Shown here: in pieces, positions 7,466-16,687 of the stretch
Layout: every line of letters starts with the position of its first letter
Position numbering within the stretch: the stretch's first letter is position 1
Assembly: GCA_964537685.1 (NCBI GenBank)
Contig: CAZICM010000011.1
Span: 1 to 64,000 of the forward strand
Length of the DNA stretch: 64,000 bases
Direction of reading: 5' to 3'
DNA from: CAZICM01 sp964537685
GTDB lineage: Bacteria > Myxococcota_A > Polyangia > Polyangiales > Polyangiaceae
Made by a program: the position numbers and the translations under genes
Notes under the pieces: model-generated
What the model was told of the DNA's origin: nothing
Database searches by the model: none
Seen by the model: the letters and a program-made list of their open reading frames with translations, nothing else

Positions 7466-10276
7466 ATGAAGAGGGAAGCGATTATGGGGGCATTTCATTC
7501 AGCGCTTCATATCGTGCGCGTCTGTTTGCGTTCGCCGCTCAGCAAATGGGCCATATTTCTGGGAGCCGCGGGCGTTGTTGTCTATGTACCCGGCGATAGT
7601 CATGCGATGGTATGTCCATCCCCTTGTGTACCGCTTGCGAATGGGGATAGCGACAATGATGGGTTCCAACTGACATGCGGAGTGTGTCCGGCTGAGTATT
7701 GCGATAATTGTCCGATGGATTTTAATCCTGATCAAGCGGATGCGGATTTGGATGGTATTGGCGATGCATGTGATAACTGCCCCTATGTGAATAATGCCGA
7801 TCAAATCGATAGCGATAGTGATACTATTGGGGATTTGTGTGATGTGTGTCCGAGTGAATGGGATAAGCTCCAATTGGACTGGGATGGAGATGGGGTTGGA
7901 AATGCATGTGACAACTGCTTCTTTATCGTTAACCCGTCGCAGAACAACGATGATGGGGACAACGAGGGGAATGAATGCGATAAGTGCCCGAAGGTGGCAT
8001 ATCAAAGCAACGCTGAGAGCGTGATGGAAGTGCCGAAAGATGGCGTGCCAGATGCATGTGATAATTGTGTTGATGTATTGAATCATAACCAGCTCGATAC
8101 GGATGGAGATGGTCTTGGGGATGAATGCGATACAGATGATGATGGTGATGGCATTTTGGATGTGAACGATAACTGTGTTCTTGTGCCAAATCCTGCCCAA
8201 TCGACTTCAGATCAAGATAACGATGGTGTTGTCAATGCATGCGATAACTGCCCATTCAAAAGCAATTCGGGTCAAGCCGATACGGATAAGGATGGTAGTG
8301 GAGATGCTTGCGATAGTAATGATGATAACGACAGCTTTGCGGATATGAGTGATAATTGTCCCACAGTCCCCAATAATAACCAGGCCAATTCAGATGGCGA
8401 TAACTTTGGAAATGCCTGTGACAACTGCCCAAACAACATAAATCCCCAGCAGTTGGATGACGATATGGATGGGGTTGGAGATGCATGCGACACATGCCCC
8501 GGAATTGCGAACCCAGGCAACCTCGATACCGATAGCGATGGGTTGGGTGATGCATGCGATATTGATGATGATAAGGATGGATGGGGCGATATAAATGACA
8601 ACTGTCCGCTAGTCGCTAATTTCGATCAGTTAAACTCCGATGACCCTATCGATACGCTGGGGGATGCCTGTGATGACGACCGGGATGGCGACGGGGTTCC
8701 GAATGGGCTGGACAACTGCCCAGACCATGCAAATCCCTTCCAGCAGAATGCCGATAGCGATTCAGAAGGCGATGCGTGTGACAATGACGATGACGATGAC
8801 GGGATCAAAGATGCGAACCTAATGCCTATGGAGGTCGCCGATAACTGTCGAACGGTAAAGAATCCTTCCCAAGATGATCTTGATAGTGATGGCTTGGGCG
8901 ACGCATGCGATCCCGATGAGGACGGCGATGACTACCCTGATATATGCGATAACTGTTCCCGCGTATCAAATACAGATCAATTGGATTTCGATGGCGATAT
9001 GTTCGGCGACGTCTGCGACGCCGATGCCGACAGCGATCTGATTTGCGACACAACAGAAATCCTAAACGGCCTCGACCCCCTAAATGCTGATTCCGATGGT
9101 GACGGTCTTATCGACGGCGATGAGGCTGGCGAATGTTTGAACATATCTTTCGCAGATGGCGGACCTTGTTTTATGACCTGTCCATTTATCAATACGGACG
9201 GTACGGATCTCATTGACATTCTCGATACCGACAGCGATAACGATGGCCTTGAGGACGGCGACGAACACAAGAACGACAATTCAACGTGTTATGATGGTCC
9301 CCTTGAAGATGAGGATGCAAACGGCCAGCTCGATCGTCTTCAGGACGACGGGGATGGCGTCTTGGCAACCACGGATAACTGCATCTTTACTGCCAATGCT
9401 GATCAGAGCAATGTCGACGGTGACAATTGCGGCGATGTCTGCGATCCAGATTGCGACGTCGACAATGACGGCTTCCCCAATACCTGCTTTGATAAAATCA
9501 ACGGCACCGTCCAGCCCGGCAGCGACAACTGCCCCAAGGACTTCCAAGGCGATCAACAAGATTCCGATAGCGACGGCCTCGGCGATATCTGCGATCCAAA
9601 TGACGACAAGGACAACATCCCTGATATCACCGATAACTGCGACTTCACTGATAACCCCGATCAAGCCGATGCCGACGGCGACGGCGAGGGCAATCTATGC
9701 GACGGCGATCGGGATGACGACGGCATTCCTAATGATATAGATAACTGCCCCGATACCCCGAATACAGATCAATCCGACGATCCCGATATGGATGGTATCG
9801 GCGACGCCTGCGATGACGACTGGGATAACGACGGTCCCAAGAACGATGCCGATAACTGCCCCCGCGCCCCAAATGCCGATCAAAAGGATACCGATACAGA
9901 TAGCTTCGGCGATGTCTGCGATTCCTGTCCGCTTATCGATAACGATCAATCCCTCGATCAAGATTCCGATACCGTTGGCGATGCCTGCGATAACTGCATC
10001 GCTGTCGCCAACCTCGATCAAAGCGATTCCGATGCCGATGGCCAAGGCGATGCCTGCGATCCACTCGATCCCGGTACTGGTGGCATGGGCGGTATGGGCG
10101 GCGCAGGCGGCGTTGTCGAGCCTCCTCCGCCCATCGTCTTTGGCGGGGATGGCGCCTTCTCCTGTTCTCTCGGCCCTCCCTCAAACTCTAACGGTTTCGC
10201 CGTTCAGTTCCTCGCCGTCGGTGCCCTCTTCTCCAGCCTCGCCCGCCGCCGCGCGAAAGTAAAAACCGGGGGATAA
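7466..10276 (+). CDS. Thrombospondin type 3 repeat surface protein with MYXO-CTERM-like tail
   Basis: The protein has 936 residues; ATG 7466 has AAGGAG five bases upstream. A hydrophobic segment (about 25-45) acts as the signal. From about 55 to 860 it is almost entirely Asp-rich DxDxDGxxDxCDNCP units, the calcium-binding thrombospondin type 3 repeat. It ends in a Gly-Met linker, a Pro run, a Cys, a hydrophobic stretch and ARRR, the MYXO-CTERM layout. Such repeats form a rigid calcium-loaded rod, so a surface stalk or adhesion role is likely. The next gene starts two bases after its stop and has the same repeats in a porin, so the two are probably made together. Codon use is rich in GAT in the first two thirds and in GAC later, hinting at stepwise repeat expansion. 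Confidence 0.9.
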   Translation: MKREAIMGAFHSALHIVRVCLRSPLSKWAIFLGAAGVVVYVPGDSHAMVCPSPCVPLANGDSDNDGFQLTCGVCPAEYCDNCPMDFNPDQADADLDGIGDACDNCPYVNNADQIDSDSDTIGDLCDVCPSEWDKLQLDWDGDGVGNACDNCFFIVNPSQNNDDGDNEGNECDKCPKVAYQSNAESVMEVPKDGVPDACDNCVDVLNHNQLDTDGDGLGDECDTDDDGDGILDVNDNCVLVPNPAQSTSDQDNDGVVNACDNCPFKSNSGQADTDKDGSGDACDSNDDNDSFADMSDNCPTVPNNNQANSDGDNFGNACDNCPNNINPQQLDDDMDGVGDACDTCPGIANPGNLDTDSDGLGDACDIDDDKDGWGDINDNCPLVANFDQLNSDDPIDTLGDACDDDRDGDGVPNGLDNCPDHANPFQQNADSDSEGDACDNDDDDDGIKDANLMPMEVADNCRTVKNPSQDDLDSDGLGDACDPDEDGDDYPDICDNCSRVSNTDQLDFDGDMFGDVCDADADSDLICDTTEILNGLDPLNADSDGDGLIDGDEAGECLNISFADGGPCFMTCPFINTDGTDLIDILDTDSDNDGLEDGDEHKNDNSTCYDGPLEDEDANGQLDRLQDDGDGVLATTDNCIFTANADQSNVDGDNCGDVCDPDCDVDNDGFPNTCFDKINGTVQPGSDNCPKDFQGDQQDSDSDGLGDICDPNDDKDNIPDITDNCDFTDNPDQADADGDGEGNLCDGDRDDDGIPNDIDNCPDTPNTDQSDDPDMDGIGDACDDDWDNDGPKNDADNCPRAPNADQKDTDTDSFGDVCDSCPLIDNDQSLDQDSDTVGDACDNCIAVANLDQSDSDADGQGDACDPLDPGTGGMGGMGGAGGVVEPPPPIVFGGDGAFSCSLGPPSNSNGFAVQFLAVGALFSSLARRRAKVKTGG

Positions 10277-10278
10277 TC

Positions 10279-12156
10279 ATGCCCACTCCCACACTCCGCC
10301 CACACGCCCCATTCCCTTGCATTTCCGCTGCCTTGGCCGTCTTGTCCCTCTCGGCTGCCCTTTGGCCGCGCCTCTCTTTGGCGCAGTCACTACCCGCCTC
10401 CATCGGCGATGCCGCCATCCAACAGCTCGATCCCACGCCCGCCGGAGATGCTTTTTTTAGCGTCTCCAGCCCATCCGCGGAGGGCCATCTCCATACGCGC
10501 GCTCATCTCCTCGCCGATTATGCCATCAATCCGCTCAGGCTCTTTAGCGAACCCGCCGCACCTATCGTCGGAAATCAGGTGTTTCTCCACGCCAATGCGT
10601 CTTTTGCTCTGTGGCATCATCTGCTCCTTTCCGTCAATGTCCCCGTTGCCGTCGTCAATTCAGGCGATAATCCAGCCGTCCCCAAGGTGCTGTTTCAAAA
10701 GCAGTCCGCCGGTTTCGGCGATCTTCGCTTCTCGGCCCGCGGAACCCTGTCCGTGCTGGGAACAGATTCAAATGACCCGCATTCCCTGGCCGCCGCGCTG
10801 GAAGGTTCGCTCTTTGTGCCCACCGAGCATGCCCTCGGATATGTGAGCGATCACAATGTGCGAGGGGCTTTTCGAGCCGTGTTTGGAGGTACCCATGCTC
10901 TGGCCGCGCCGTTTGTGTGGAGTGCCAATCTGGGGCTCATGTTGAGGGCTTCCGATGCCCCCCATTCGCTCACGTTCGGAGCTGCTGCCGCGCTGGCCCT
11001 CGATGAGGGGTTGTTCCGGGTGGGGCTGGAGGTGTTTGGGGCCCTGCCCTTGGGCGGCGCTCTGCTTTCGGCTTCGGGTGTGGAGCTTCAAACGCCTGCG
11101 CCGCTAAATGCCGAGGCTCTGCTCACCGCCCGCTATCGGTTTTTAAAGCAGTTTGAGGTGGGTTTGGGCGGTGGACCCGGGCTTACACAGGCGATTGGGA
11201 CACCTAAAGCGAGGTTTTTGCTGTTGGCCTCCTGGTCGCCCGAGGTCATATACCCAGCCCTAATAGATCCATTGTCCCAAGACGACGATCGGGATGGAAT
11301 AGCCAATGGTGTGGATGCCTGTCCAAGCCTTCCTGGGGTGGAGGATAGTGATAAGCGTTTTCATGGCTGCCCGCCCGATAAGGATAAAGACGGCGTGCCC
11401 AACAAGGAAGATGCATGTGCTGATGCAGCGGGGCCCAAGAATGTCGATTTAAGCAAGAATGGTTGTCCGCCCGACCGGGATGCCGATGGTGTGCCAGATA
11501 TAAACGACAATTGCCCCGATGTGAAAGGCTCGGCCAATAAAGTGCCAGGACAGAATGGCTGTCCAATCGATCGCGATGGGGATGGTATTCTGGATATTCG
11601 CGATGCTTGTCCTGATCAACCGGGAGAACGCAGTTCCGATCGTGCCCGGAGTGGGTGTCCCGATGACGTGGATAAGGATGGAATCAAGCCGCCGGAAGAT
11701 GCCTGTCCCTATGAAAAAGGGGCGTCTCATCAAGATCCAGCCCAGAATGGTTGTCCAAAGTATGTTCGAATCCGGGGGGATGAGATTGTGCTGCTTCAGC
11801 CTATTCAGTTTAAGCTCTATGGCAAAGAGAAGGAAGATACATCTGCATTTCCCATTATCGAAGATATTTTATCGGAAATCAAGGATGTGCTCGATCAGCA
11901 CCCAGAAATCGAGCAGGTTGAAGTGCAGGGGCATGCGGATGGAGGTAATTTGTCGGAAGCAAAATTTAATGAAGATCTATCCAACACAAGGGCGCATCGG
12001 GTATGGTGGTGGCTTGTACAGAAAGGCGTCCCCAAAGAGAGACTGATCAAGAAGGGATATGGTGACGCCAAGCCCATTGGTGATAACAACACCAAGGAAG
12101 GGCGGGCGATGAACCGCCGCGTTCAGTTGACGATCACCAAAAGGAAGCCGGATTAG
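10279..12156 (+). CDS. OmpA-family barrel protein with thrombospondin type 3 linker
   Basis: This 625-residue outer-membrane protein starts two bases after the stop of the preceding gene, so translation is probably coupled. A signal peptide ends near residue 36. Residues about 40-330 alternate like a transmembrane beta-barrel, 335-490 hold Asp/Cys thrombospondin type 3 units, and 495-620 is an OmpA C-terminal peptidoglycan-binding domain with VQGHAD and the closing NRRVQ motif. The architecture matches myxobacterial OmpA proteins that anchor the outer membrane to the wall. Pairing with the surface rod suggests a shared calcium-dependent envelope structure. The 3' end overlaps the convergent PEGA gene by 23 bases. 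Confidence 0.9.
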   Translation: MPTPTLRPHAPFPCISAALAVLSLSAALWPRLSLAQSLPASIGDAAIQQLDPTPAGDAFFSVSSPSAEGHLHTRAHLLADYAINPLRLFSEPAAPIVGNQVFLHANASFALWHHLLLSVNVPVAVVNSGDNPAVPKVLFQKQSAGFGDLRFSARGTLSVLGTDSNDPHSLAAALEGSLFVPTEHALGYVSDHNVRGAFRAVFGGTHALAAPFVWSANLGLMLRASDAPHSLTFGAAAALALDEGLFRVGLEVFGALPLGGALLSASGVELQTPAPLNAEALLTARYRFLKQFEVGLGGGPGLTQAIGTPKARFLLLASWSPEVIYPALIDPLSQDDDRDGIANGVDACPSLPGVEDSDKRFHGCPPDKDKDGVPNKEDACADAAGPKNVDLSKNGCPPDRDADGVPDINDNCPDVKGSANKVPGQNGCPIDRDGDGILDIRDACPDQPGERSSDRARSGCPDDVDKDGIKPPEDACPYEKGASHQDPAQNGCPKYVRIRGDEIVLLQPIQFKLYGKEKEDTSAFPIIEDILSEIKDVLDQHPEIEQVEVQGHADGGNLSEAKFNEDLSNTRAHRVWWWLVQKGVPKERLIKKGYGDAKPIGDNNTKEGRAMNRRVQLTITKRKPD

Positions 12157-14062
12157 CCGGTTTTGCCCGGCCCATTTCCGTACCGCGGGGCTTTTTGGGG
12201 AGCTCAAAGGCGAATCGGGCGCTAAACCCGGGGACAACACCCAAAATAAAGCCATCCGCTATCAATGTATCTGGTGCGTAGGTACCCAAAAATGCAACGG
12301 TTTTTGCCGATGGGCCAGATGTCGAGGGGAGGGCTGCGCCTGCCTCGTGTTGTTTCGATTGGAAGGTGGGTTGGCTGGACACCGGAAAGAGCGCGAGCCC
12401 TTGAACAAAGAAACCAAGTTCAACATAATCCCCAAATGCATGGGTAATGCGTAGCTCAGGCGTGGCATAGGCCAGTAGACCCCTCGCGAAATCAACAACG
12501 GCGTTTGGGGTATAGGCATTGCCATTGGAATCCCGGAACTCTCCAACCCTTTCGTCTCTCACCGTGCTAAAACCAATGCCCGCTCCCAATTTTATGCGGA
12601 TTTTAAAGCTTTCCATGATGCGAAACCGTTCAAACGAATAGTCAATCGTAGCCCCTAGCATCCATGCACCCAGCCGAATTTTATCGTCTACATTCCCCAA
12701 GTTTGCTTCAAGGCCATTGGGTGTAAAGGTGGAGCGGCGCCTGGTCGTTTTTTGCCATACAGGCAGATATCCTCCGGATAGACCCAGACCAATGCCCGAG
12801 CCAAGTTCATAAACGGCGCTCATCATACCCATCGCACCTAGGCCAATGGATTGAGAACAGGGATCATCCGAGCAATCGTCGCTCAGCGTTCCGCCCAGGG
12901 ATGGGATGATCACAAAACCCGTGCTTGCATCGAGGACAAATTTGGAGGGTTTCTGCCAAATGTAGGCGTCATCATCGCGAACAAGCTCGATACTCTCCGC
13001 TTTTTGATCGCCGGGAGCAAGCCGGATTTTCCGGGAAACAGGCTGAAAGCCCTCGGCACGCACTTCCACTTGATGATCTCCCGATGCCAAAAGCCCGTCC
13101 CATTCACCATTCCCAAGGATAATCGAGTTTAAAGCGATCTGGGCTCCGGCCGGGGTGGGGGTAATTTGGAGATGGGCATCAAGTTGTTCTGTTTTTAGCG
13201 CAAGAGATGTCGTTTTTCGGGACTGAATCGATACATTGACCGGGGCAGTTCCCCATATACTTTCCCCACGGAGGAGAACCATATGGCGTCCCACACCCAC
13301 CGAACCTTCCCAGGGGGTTTCGCCAACCTTTACCCCATCGATGAATACGCCCACCTTCTTGCCGGCCGATTCTGTAACTTTTAGCTTTCCCGCATCTTTG
13401 AGCTCGATCATGCGCATGGGAGGCGTGGTGGCCGCTGCGCCGCCGGCGACGCTGACGCGCGCTTCCACGGGCTCAAATCCATCTTTCACCAAGCGGACAA
13501 TGTGCTCTCCCGCCGAGACCCGGAGCGGTACAACGGGTGGATATTCACCTCGGGGCCGGTTATCGATCAGAATTTTGGCGCCGGGCTCACCCCCAATCAC
13601 ATCGATGGTGCCGACCTTGGGTCTGAGTTCTACGATGTTTTTTTGGACGACGGCCACTTGGGTGTCGCTCATATCGCGGTGTTCGCGCAGGGCGTTTTCA
13701 AAGGTTTCCAGCGCTTCGTCGGGTTGCCCAAGCTCTTTTTGGCATAGGCCGGCGTTAATCGCCACGGAGGCCCTGGGGACCTTGGCGTACGACAGTTTGA
13801 ATTCTGCCAATGCAGGGCCAAAAGCTCCTTCTCCCATAAGCTTGACACCGTTCGAGAATCGGTTTTTGGCTTCTTCTTCGTCGGATGGTGTTTCCTGGGG
13901 GTGTGCAAGTTCGTCTTTGGCGGGCTCGGTTTGCGCATAAACACGCGCGGATTGGAGCGAGAGCATGGTAAATATCAGGGCGGGCAGAGAAAAAAAATTG
14001 CGGCTATATGCTACAGTTGTGACGGGGCGCCGCGATGTTGAGATCATAGGAAATGTTTTCAT
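12134..14062 (-). CDS. TPR/PEGA-domain outer-membrane barrel protein
   Basis: The protein has 642 residues from ATG 14062, four bases after the upstream kinase stop. A TTG at 14089 inside the kinase gene is an alternative. A signal peptide ends near 44 at VYAQ. TPR-like helices (65-150, KLMGEGAFGPALAEFKLSY) precede PEGA-type beta domains (about 165-235, 245-300 and 310-365). The rest (375-642) looks like an outer-membrane barrel. PEGA domains occur in myxobacteria on surface and kinase-linked proteins. Its place directly behind a kinase that itself has a PEGA-like periplasmic end suggests one signalling or assembly unit. The function is not known. Confidence 0.8.
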   Translation of the reverse strand: MKTFPMISTSRRPVTTVAYSRNFFSLPALIFTMLSLQSARVYAQTEPAKDELAHPQETPSDEEEAKNRFSNGVKLMGEGAFGPALAEFKLSYAKVPRASVAINAGLCQKELGQPDEALETFENALREHRDMSDTQVAVVQKNIVELRPKVGTIDVIGGEPGAKILIDNRPRGEYPPVVPLRVSAGEHIVRLVKDGFEPVEARVSVAGGAAATTPPMRMIELKDAGKLKVTESAGKKVGVFIDGVKVGETPWEGSVGVGRHMVLLRGESIWGTAPVNVSIQSRKTTSLALKTEQLDAHLQITPTPAGAQIALNSIILGNGEWDGLLASGDHQVEVRAEGFQPVSRKIRLAPGDQKAESIELVRDDDAYIWQKPSKFVLDASTGFVIIPSLGGTLSDDCSDDPCSQSIGLGAMGMMSAVYELGSGIGLGLSGGYLPVWQKTTRRRSTFTPNGLEANLGNVDDKIRLGAWMLGATIDYSFERFRIMESFKIRIKLGAGIGFSTVRDERVGEFRDSNGNAYTPNAVVDFARGLLAYATPELRITHAFGDYVELGFFVQGLALFPVSSQPTFQSKQHEAGAALPSTSGPSAKTVAFLGTYAPDTLIADGFILGVVPGFSARFAFELPKKPRGTEMGRAKPANPASFW

Positions 14063-14066
14063 GGGA

Positions 14067-15662
14067 TTAGTATTTTTCTTGTGTGTCAATCGGTTTCTTT
14101 TGGGTTTGGGGGCTTGAGCTCAGCCCCTGCGAGGACGAGTTTTGGCGCGCATACATATCCACTTTGGGAGGTATCAAGCCTTGGTCGGAGATCGTCACGA
14201 TTTCTTCGTTTGAGTAGGCGTTTTTATATACCCTCACCTTGAACACGCGCCCCAATGGCCCAATGAGCTCGACCGTGCCGTTCTTCACTTCGGCGGGTTT
14301 CCCGTCCACATCGACCGATGCGAACGCCGGAAGAATCACAAGCCGAAAGTGCTTGTCGGCAGACTCAGGCGCTCGCTCCTTCACCATCGTCGGTGCGGGC
14401 TGGGCCGTTGGAACTTGGGTAGGCATTGCGGTTGGCAGAGAAACAGGCTCGGTGCTGGGGATCGACGAAGGCTGGGGCGATGGAGTATCCGGCGCCCGTC
14501 CGAGCACGGCTCTGCCAAGGATGATCAGCGAAACGATGCCTATCATCGATCCCCCAACACCCAGCATTGGAACGAGGCGCGGCTTCCGTTCGGGCTTCGA
14601 CGCCGCGGTGTTTGAGCGGGCCAGGGCTCCCGTTGTCGTACTGGAACTCATTTCGGCGGATGATGCGTGCGCACTGGGCATGAGCGCTTGAAGATGCGCG
14701 TCTGGCAGCGATGGAGCCGATGGCATGGGGAGCCGTGGCTGGACTTGCGCGCGGGCCGATGCGTGCAGCGGTACAAGCATGCTCTCGTGCAACGCGAAAC
14801 CCTGGGGAAGAAGGCGTTTAATGGCTGCGAGCATCTCGGCCGCGCTTTGAAATCGATCGGCGCGATTACGCTGAAGCGCACCGTGCACAACGGCGGCCAC
14901 ATCGGGATGAACCCACGGCGCAAACTGTTGAACGGGTGCCATTTTGCCAGAGCAGATCTCCACAATGAGCAGCCCCAGCGCCGCGACATGATTGAAGGGC
15001 GTGCGGCCGCAAAGCGCTTGATAAAGAGCGATCCCCAGCGACCAAATATCCGAGCGGTGATCGATATCTCTATCGCCGAGCGCTTGTTCGGGCGACATAT
15101 ACAGCGGCGATCCGAGCATGTGGCCCGTTTTGGTGAGCTCGCCTTTTGACAGATCCTGCGCTTGGTCCATCATCACCTTGGCGATGCCAAAGTCGAGGAG
15201 TTTTACAATGACTTCACCTTCTTCGCGGCGGTGCAAGAAAATATTGCTAGGTTTGATATCCCGGTGAACGACATTCGCCGCGTGAGCTTTTTGCAGGCCG
15301 ATACAAGCCTGCGCGATGATACGGAGAGCGAGGTCTGGAGAGACAGGGCCTGCATCTTTGAGGAACGCGCCGAGGTCTTGTCCTGAGAGCATTTCCATCA
15401 CGAGGTACGGCGTATCCGTTGCTTGATCGACGCCTGTATCGAAGACCTTGGTGATGTACTGAGAATCGACGATCCCCGCGGCTTTGGCCTCGCGCTGAAA
15501 GCGGCCGAGGGTATCGGTGTCGTGCGCATAATCGCCGCTGATCACCTTGAGCGCGACGCGGCCGCCGGTGCCTGTGTGTTCGGCCATAAAGACCGCTCCC
15601 ATCGCGCCTGCGCCGAGCTCGCGGATGATTCGGTATTTCCCGTCGATGATTGAGCCGATCAT
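14067..15662 (-). CDS. Membrane Ser/Thr protein kinase with PEGA-like outer domain
   Basis: The protein has 531 residues; ATG 15662 was chosen because the kinase fold starts at residue 10 and the longer frame adds a non-conserved stretch. The Gly loop is GAGAMGAV (17-24), with ATP Lys 39, the catalytic loop HRDIKPSN (133-140) and DFG (157-159), so it should be active. After a Ser/Thr/Pro-rich linker comes one membrane helix (GSMIGIVSLIILG) and an outer domain with the PEGA-like VDVDGKPAEVKNG. This is the PknB-like receptor layout common in Myxococcota. The PEGA barrel gene follows within four bases and a phosphatase lipoprotein lies upstream on the same strand. Confidence 0.92.
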   Translation of the reverse strand: MIGSIIDGKYRIIRELGAGAMGAVFMAEHTGTGGRVALKVISGDYAHDTDTLGRFQREAKAAGIVDSQYITKVFDTGVDQATDTPYLVMEMLSGQDLGAFLKDAGPVSPDLALRIIAQACIGLQKAHAANVVHRDIKPSNIFLHRREEGEVIVKLLDFGIAKVMMDQAQDLSKGELTKTGHMLGSPLYMSPEQALGDRDIDHRSDIWSLGIALYQALCGRTPFNHVAALGLLIVEICSGKMAPVQQFAPWVHPDVAAVVHGALQRNRADRFQSAAEMLAAIKRLLPQGFALHESMLVPLHASARAQVQPRLPMPSAPSLPDAHLQALMPSAHASSAEMSSSTTTGALARSNTAASKPERKPRLVPMLGVGGSMIGIVSLIILGRAVLGRAPDTPSPQPSSIPSTEPVSLPTAMPTQVPTAQPAPTMVKERAPESADKHFRLVILPAFASVDVDGKPAEVKNGTVELIGPLGRVFKVRVYKNAYSNEEIVTISDQGLIPPKVDMYARQNSSSQGLSSSPQTQKKPIDTQEKY

Positions 15663-15896
15663 AAACCTCGTCCTGACTTTACAAGTTCGTGAGGACGAGT
15701 GCAATACGTGTGAGTATGGCGCGGGAGGAGCTACATAAAATTCATTGAATGCGGTGTGCCGGGTTGGGCGGCGATGCACATTTTTTAAGTTTTGTCAAGT
15801 AAAAAATTGTTTGGCGATCTTAAATATTAAAAATCAAAAGAATATTTCCTGTCTGAATGGCGGTCTGAATGGTGGTCAGGTTTTTTTCGGTCTGGC

Positions 15897-16502
15897 CTAC
15901 TTCTTCTGCCGCGCCGCAAACTCCTTCACGGCCTCTTCTTGCTCCTTGGTCTCTATCGACCCGGGCCTAAGCTTGCGTATCTCCGCAATCGCCTCCTCCG
16001 CTCCCATACCCCGCGCCACAAACAGAGCCGCTAAAAATGTCCCCGTCCGTCCCTTGCCTGCGGCACAATGCGTCCCCACTTGCTTTCCCTCGGATAGCCA
16101 TCCCTGAACGGACCCAACATATTGATCCAATTGATCCTGTGTGGGAGCATGAAAATCCTGCACCGGAATATGCATTCCTGCGATTCCATGCTGCTGAAGC
16201 GCTTGGGGGTTAATGGGAGTTTCAGTCAAAGACACCAGCACGTCCAATCCTTGTTCGTTCAGATATGCCAGATCTTGATCCAAGGGACGAGCGCCGCCGG
16301 GCCTGGGCATCCCCGCCACTTGTTTATTGATAACCCAGGAAAATCCATACATCGCGTTTTGATCCTTATTGACCAGCATTGGAGCTTCTCCCTGCAGACT
16401 CCCCATGTCGTCATCGGGTGCCGTTTGGCAAGAGATACACAGCAACCCCACCGTTGTCGCGCAGACCCACAGCATCTTTTTTCCCGGAATGATCTTCATC
16501 AT
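15897..16502 (-). CDS. Dual-specificity phosphatase lipoprotein
   Basis: The protein has 201 residues. A signal peptide ends in the lipobox CISC (Cys 25). The body is a small protein-tyrosine/dual-specificity phosphatase with the P-loop HCAAGKGRTG (145-154; nucleophile Cys 146, Arg 152) and a likely general acid Asp 116 in PVQDFH. All catalytic residues are present. The signal places it outside the cytoplasm, which is unusual for this family outside pathogens. It may act on phosphoproteins, phospholipids or phosphorylated sugars in the envelope or released outside. It lies 234 bases upstream of the Ser/Thr kinase on the same strand; a functional link is only suggested by position. Confidence 0.88.
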   Translation of the reverse strand: MMKIIPGKKMLWVCATTVGLLCISCQTAPDDDMGSLQGEAPMLVNKDQNAMYGFSWVINKQVAGMPRPGGARPLDQDLAYLNEQGLDVLVSLTETPINPQALQQHGIAGMHIPVQDFHAPTQDQLDQYVGSVQGWLSEGKQVGTHCAAGKGRTGTFLAALFVARGMGAEEAIAEIRKLRPGSIETKEQEEAVKEFAARQKK

Positions 16503-16687
16503 AAGCCGATGCTATCCGAAAAATTACCCAAGGTCAATATCCAAAATCATCCTGTGTTCAACGCGCTGGACGGTATTGCAAATAATTTTAGATCCTTTCA
16601 AATGTTGCAAGTGCATTCGCGATTTTGATCGTGTAGAATGCCTGCGGGCTGCCGGCGGCGCGCCGGCCCCTCCATAGGAGTGAAGAG

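Noticed and set aside
7133..7498. N-terminal extension of the kelch/Cys-rich gene
   Set aside because: It crosses the promoter region and the first codons of the divergent gene; ATG 7132 has a ribosome site and signal peptide.
7499..10045. Several Ile- and Arg-rich frames antisense to the thrombospondin-repeat gene
   Set aside because: They are mirror frames caused by repeated GAT/GAC codons, with no start signals or known motifs.
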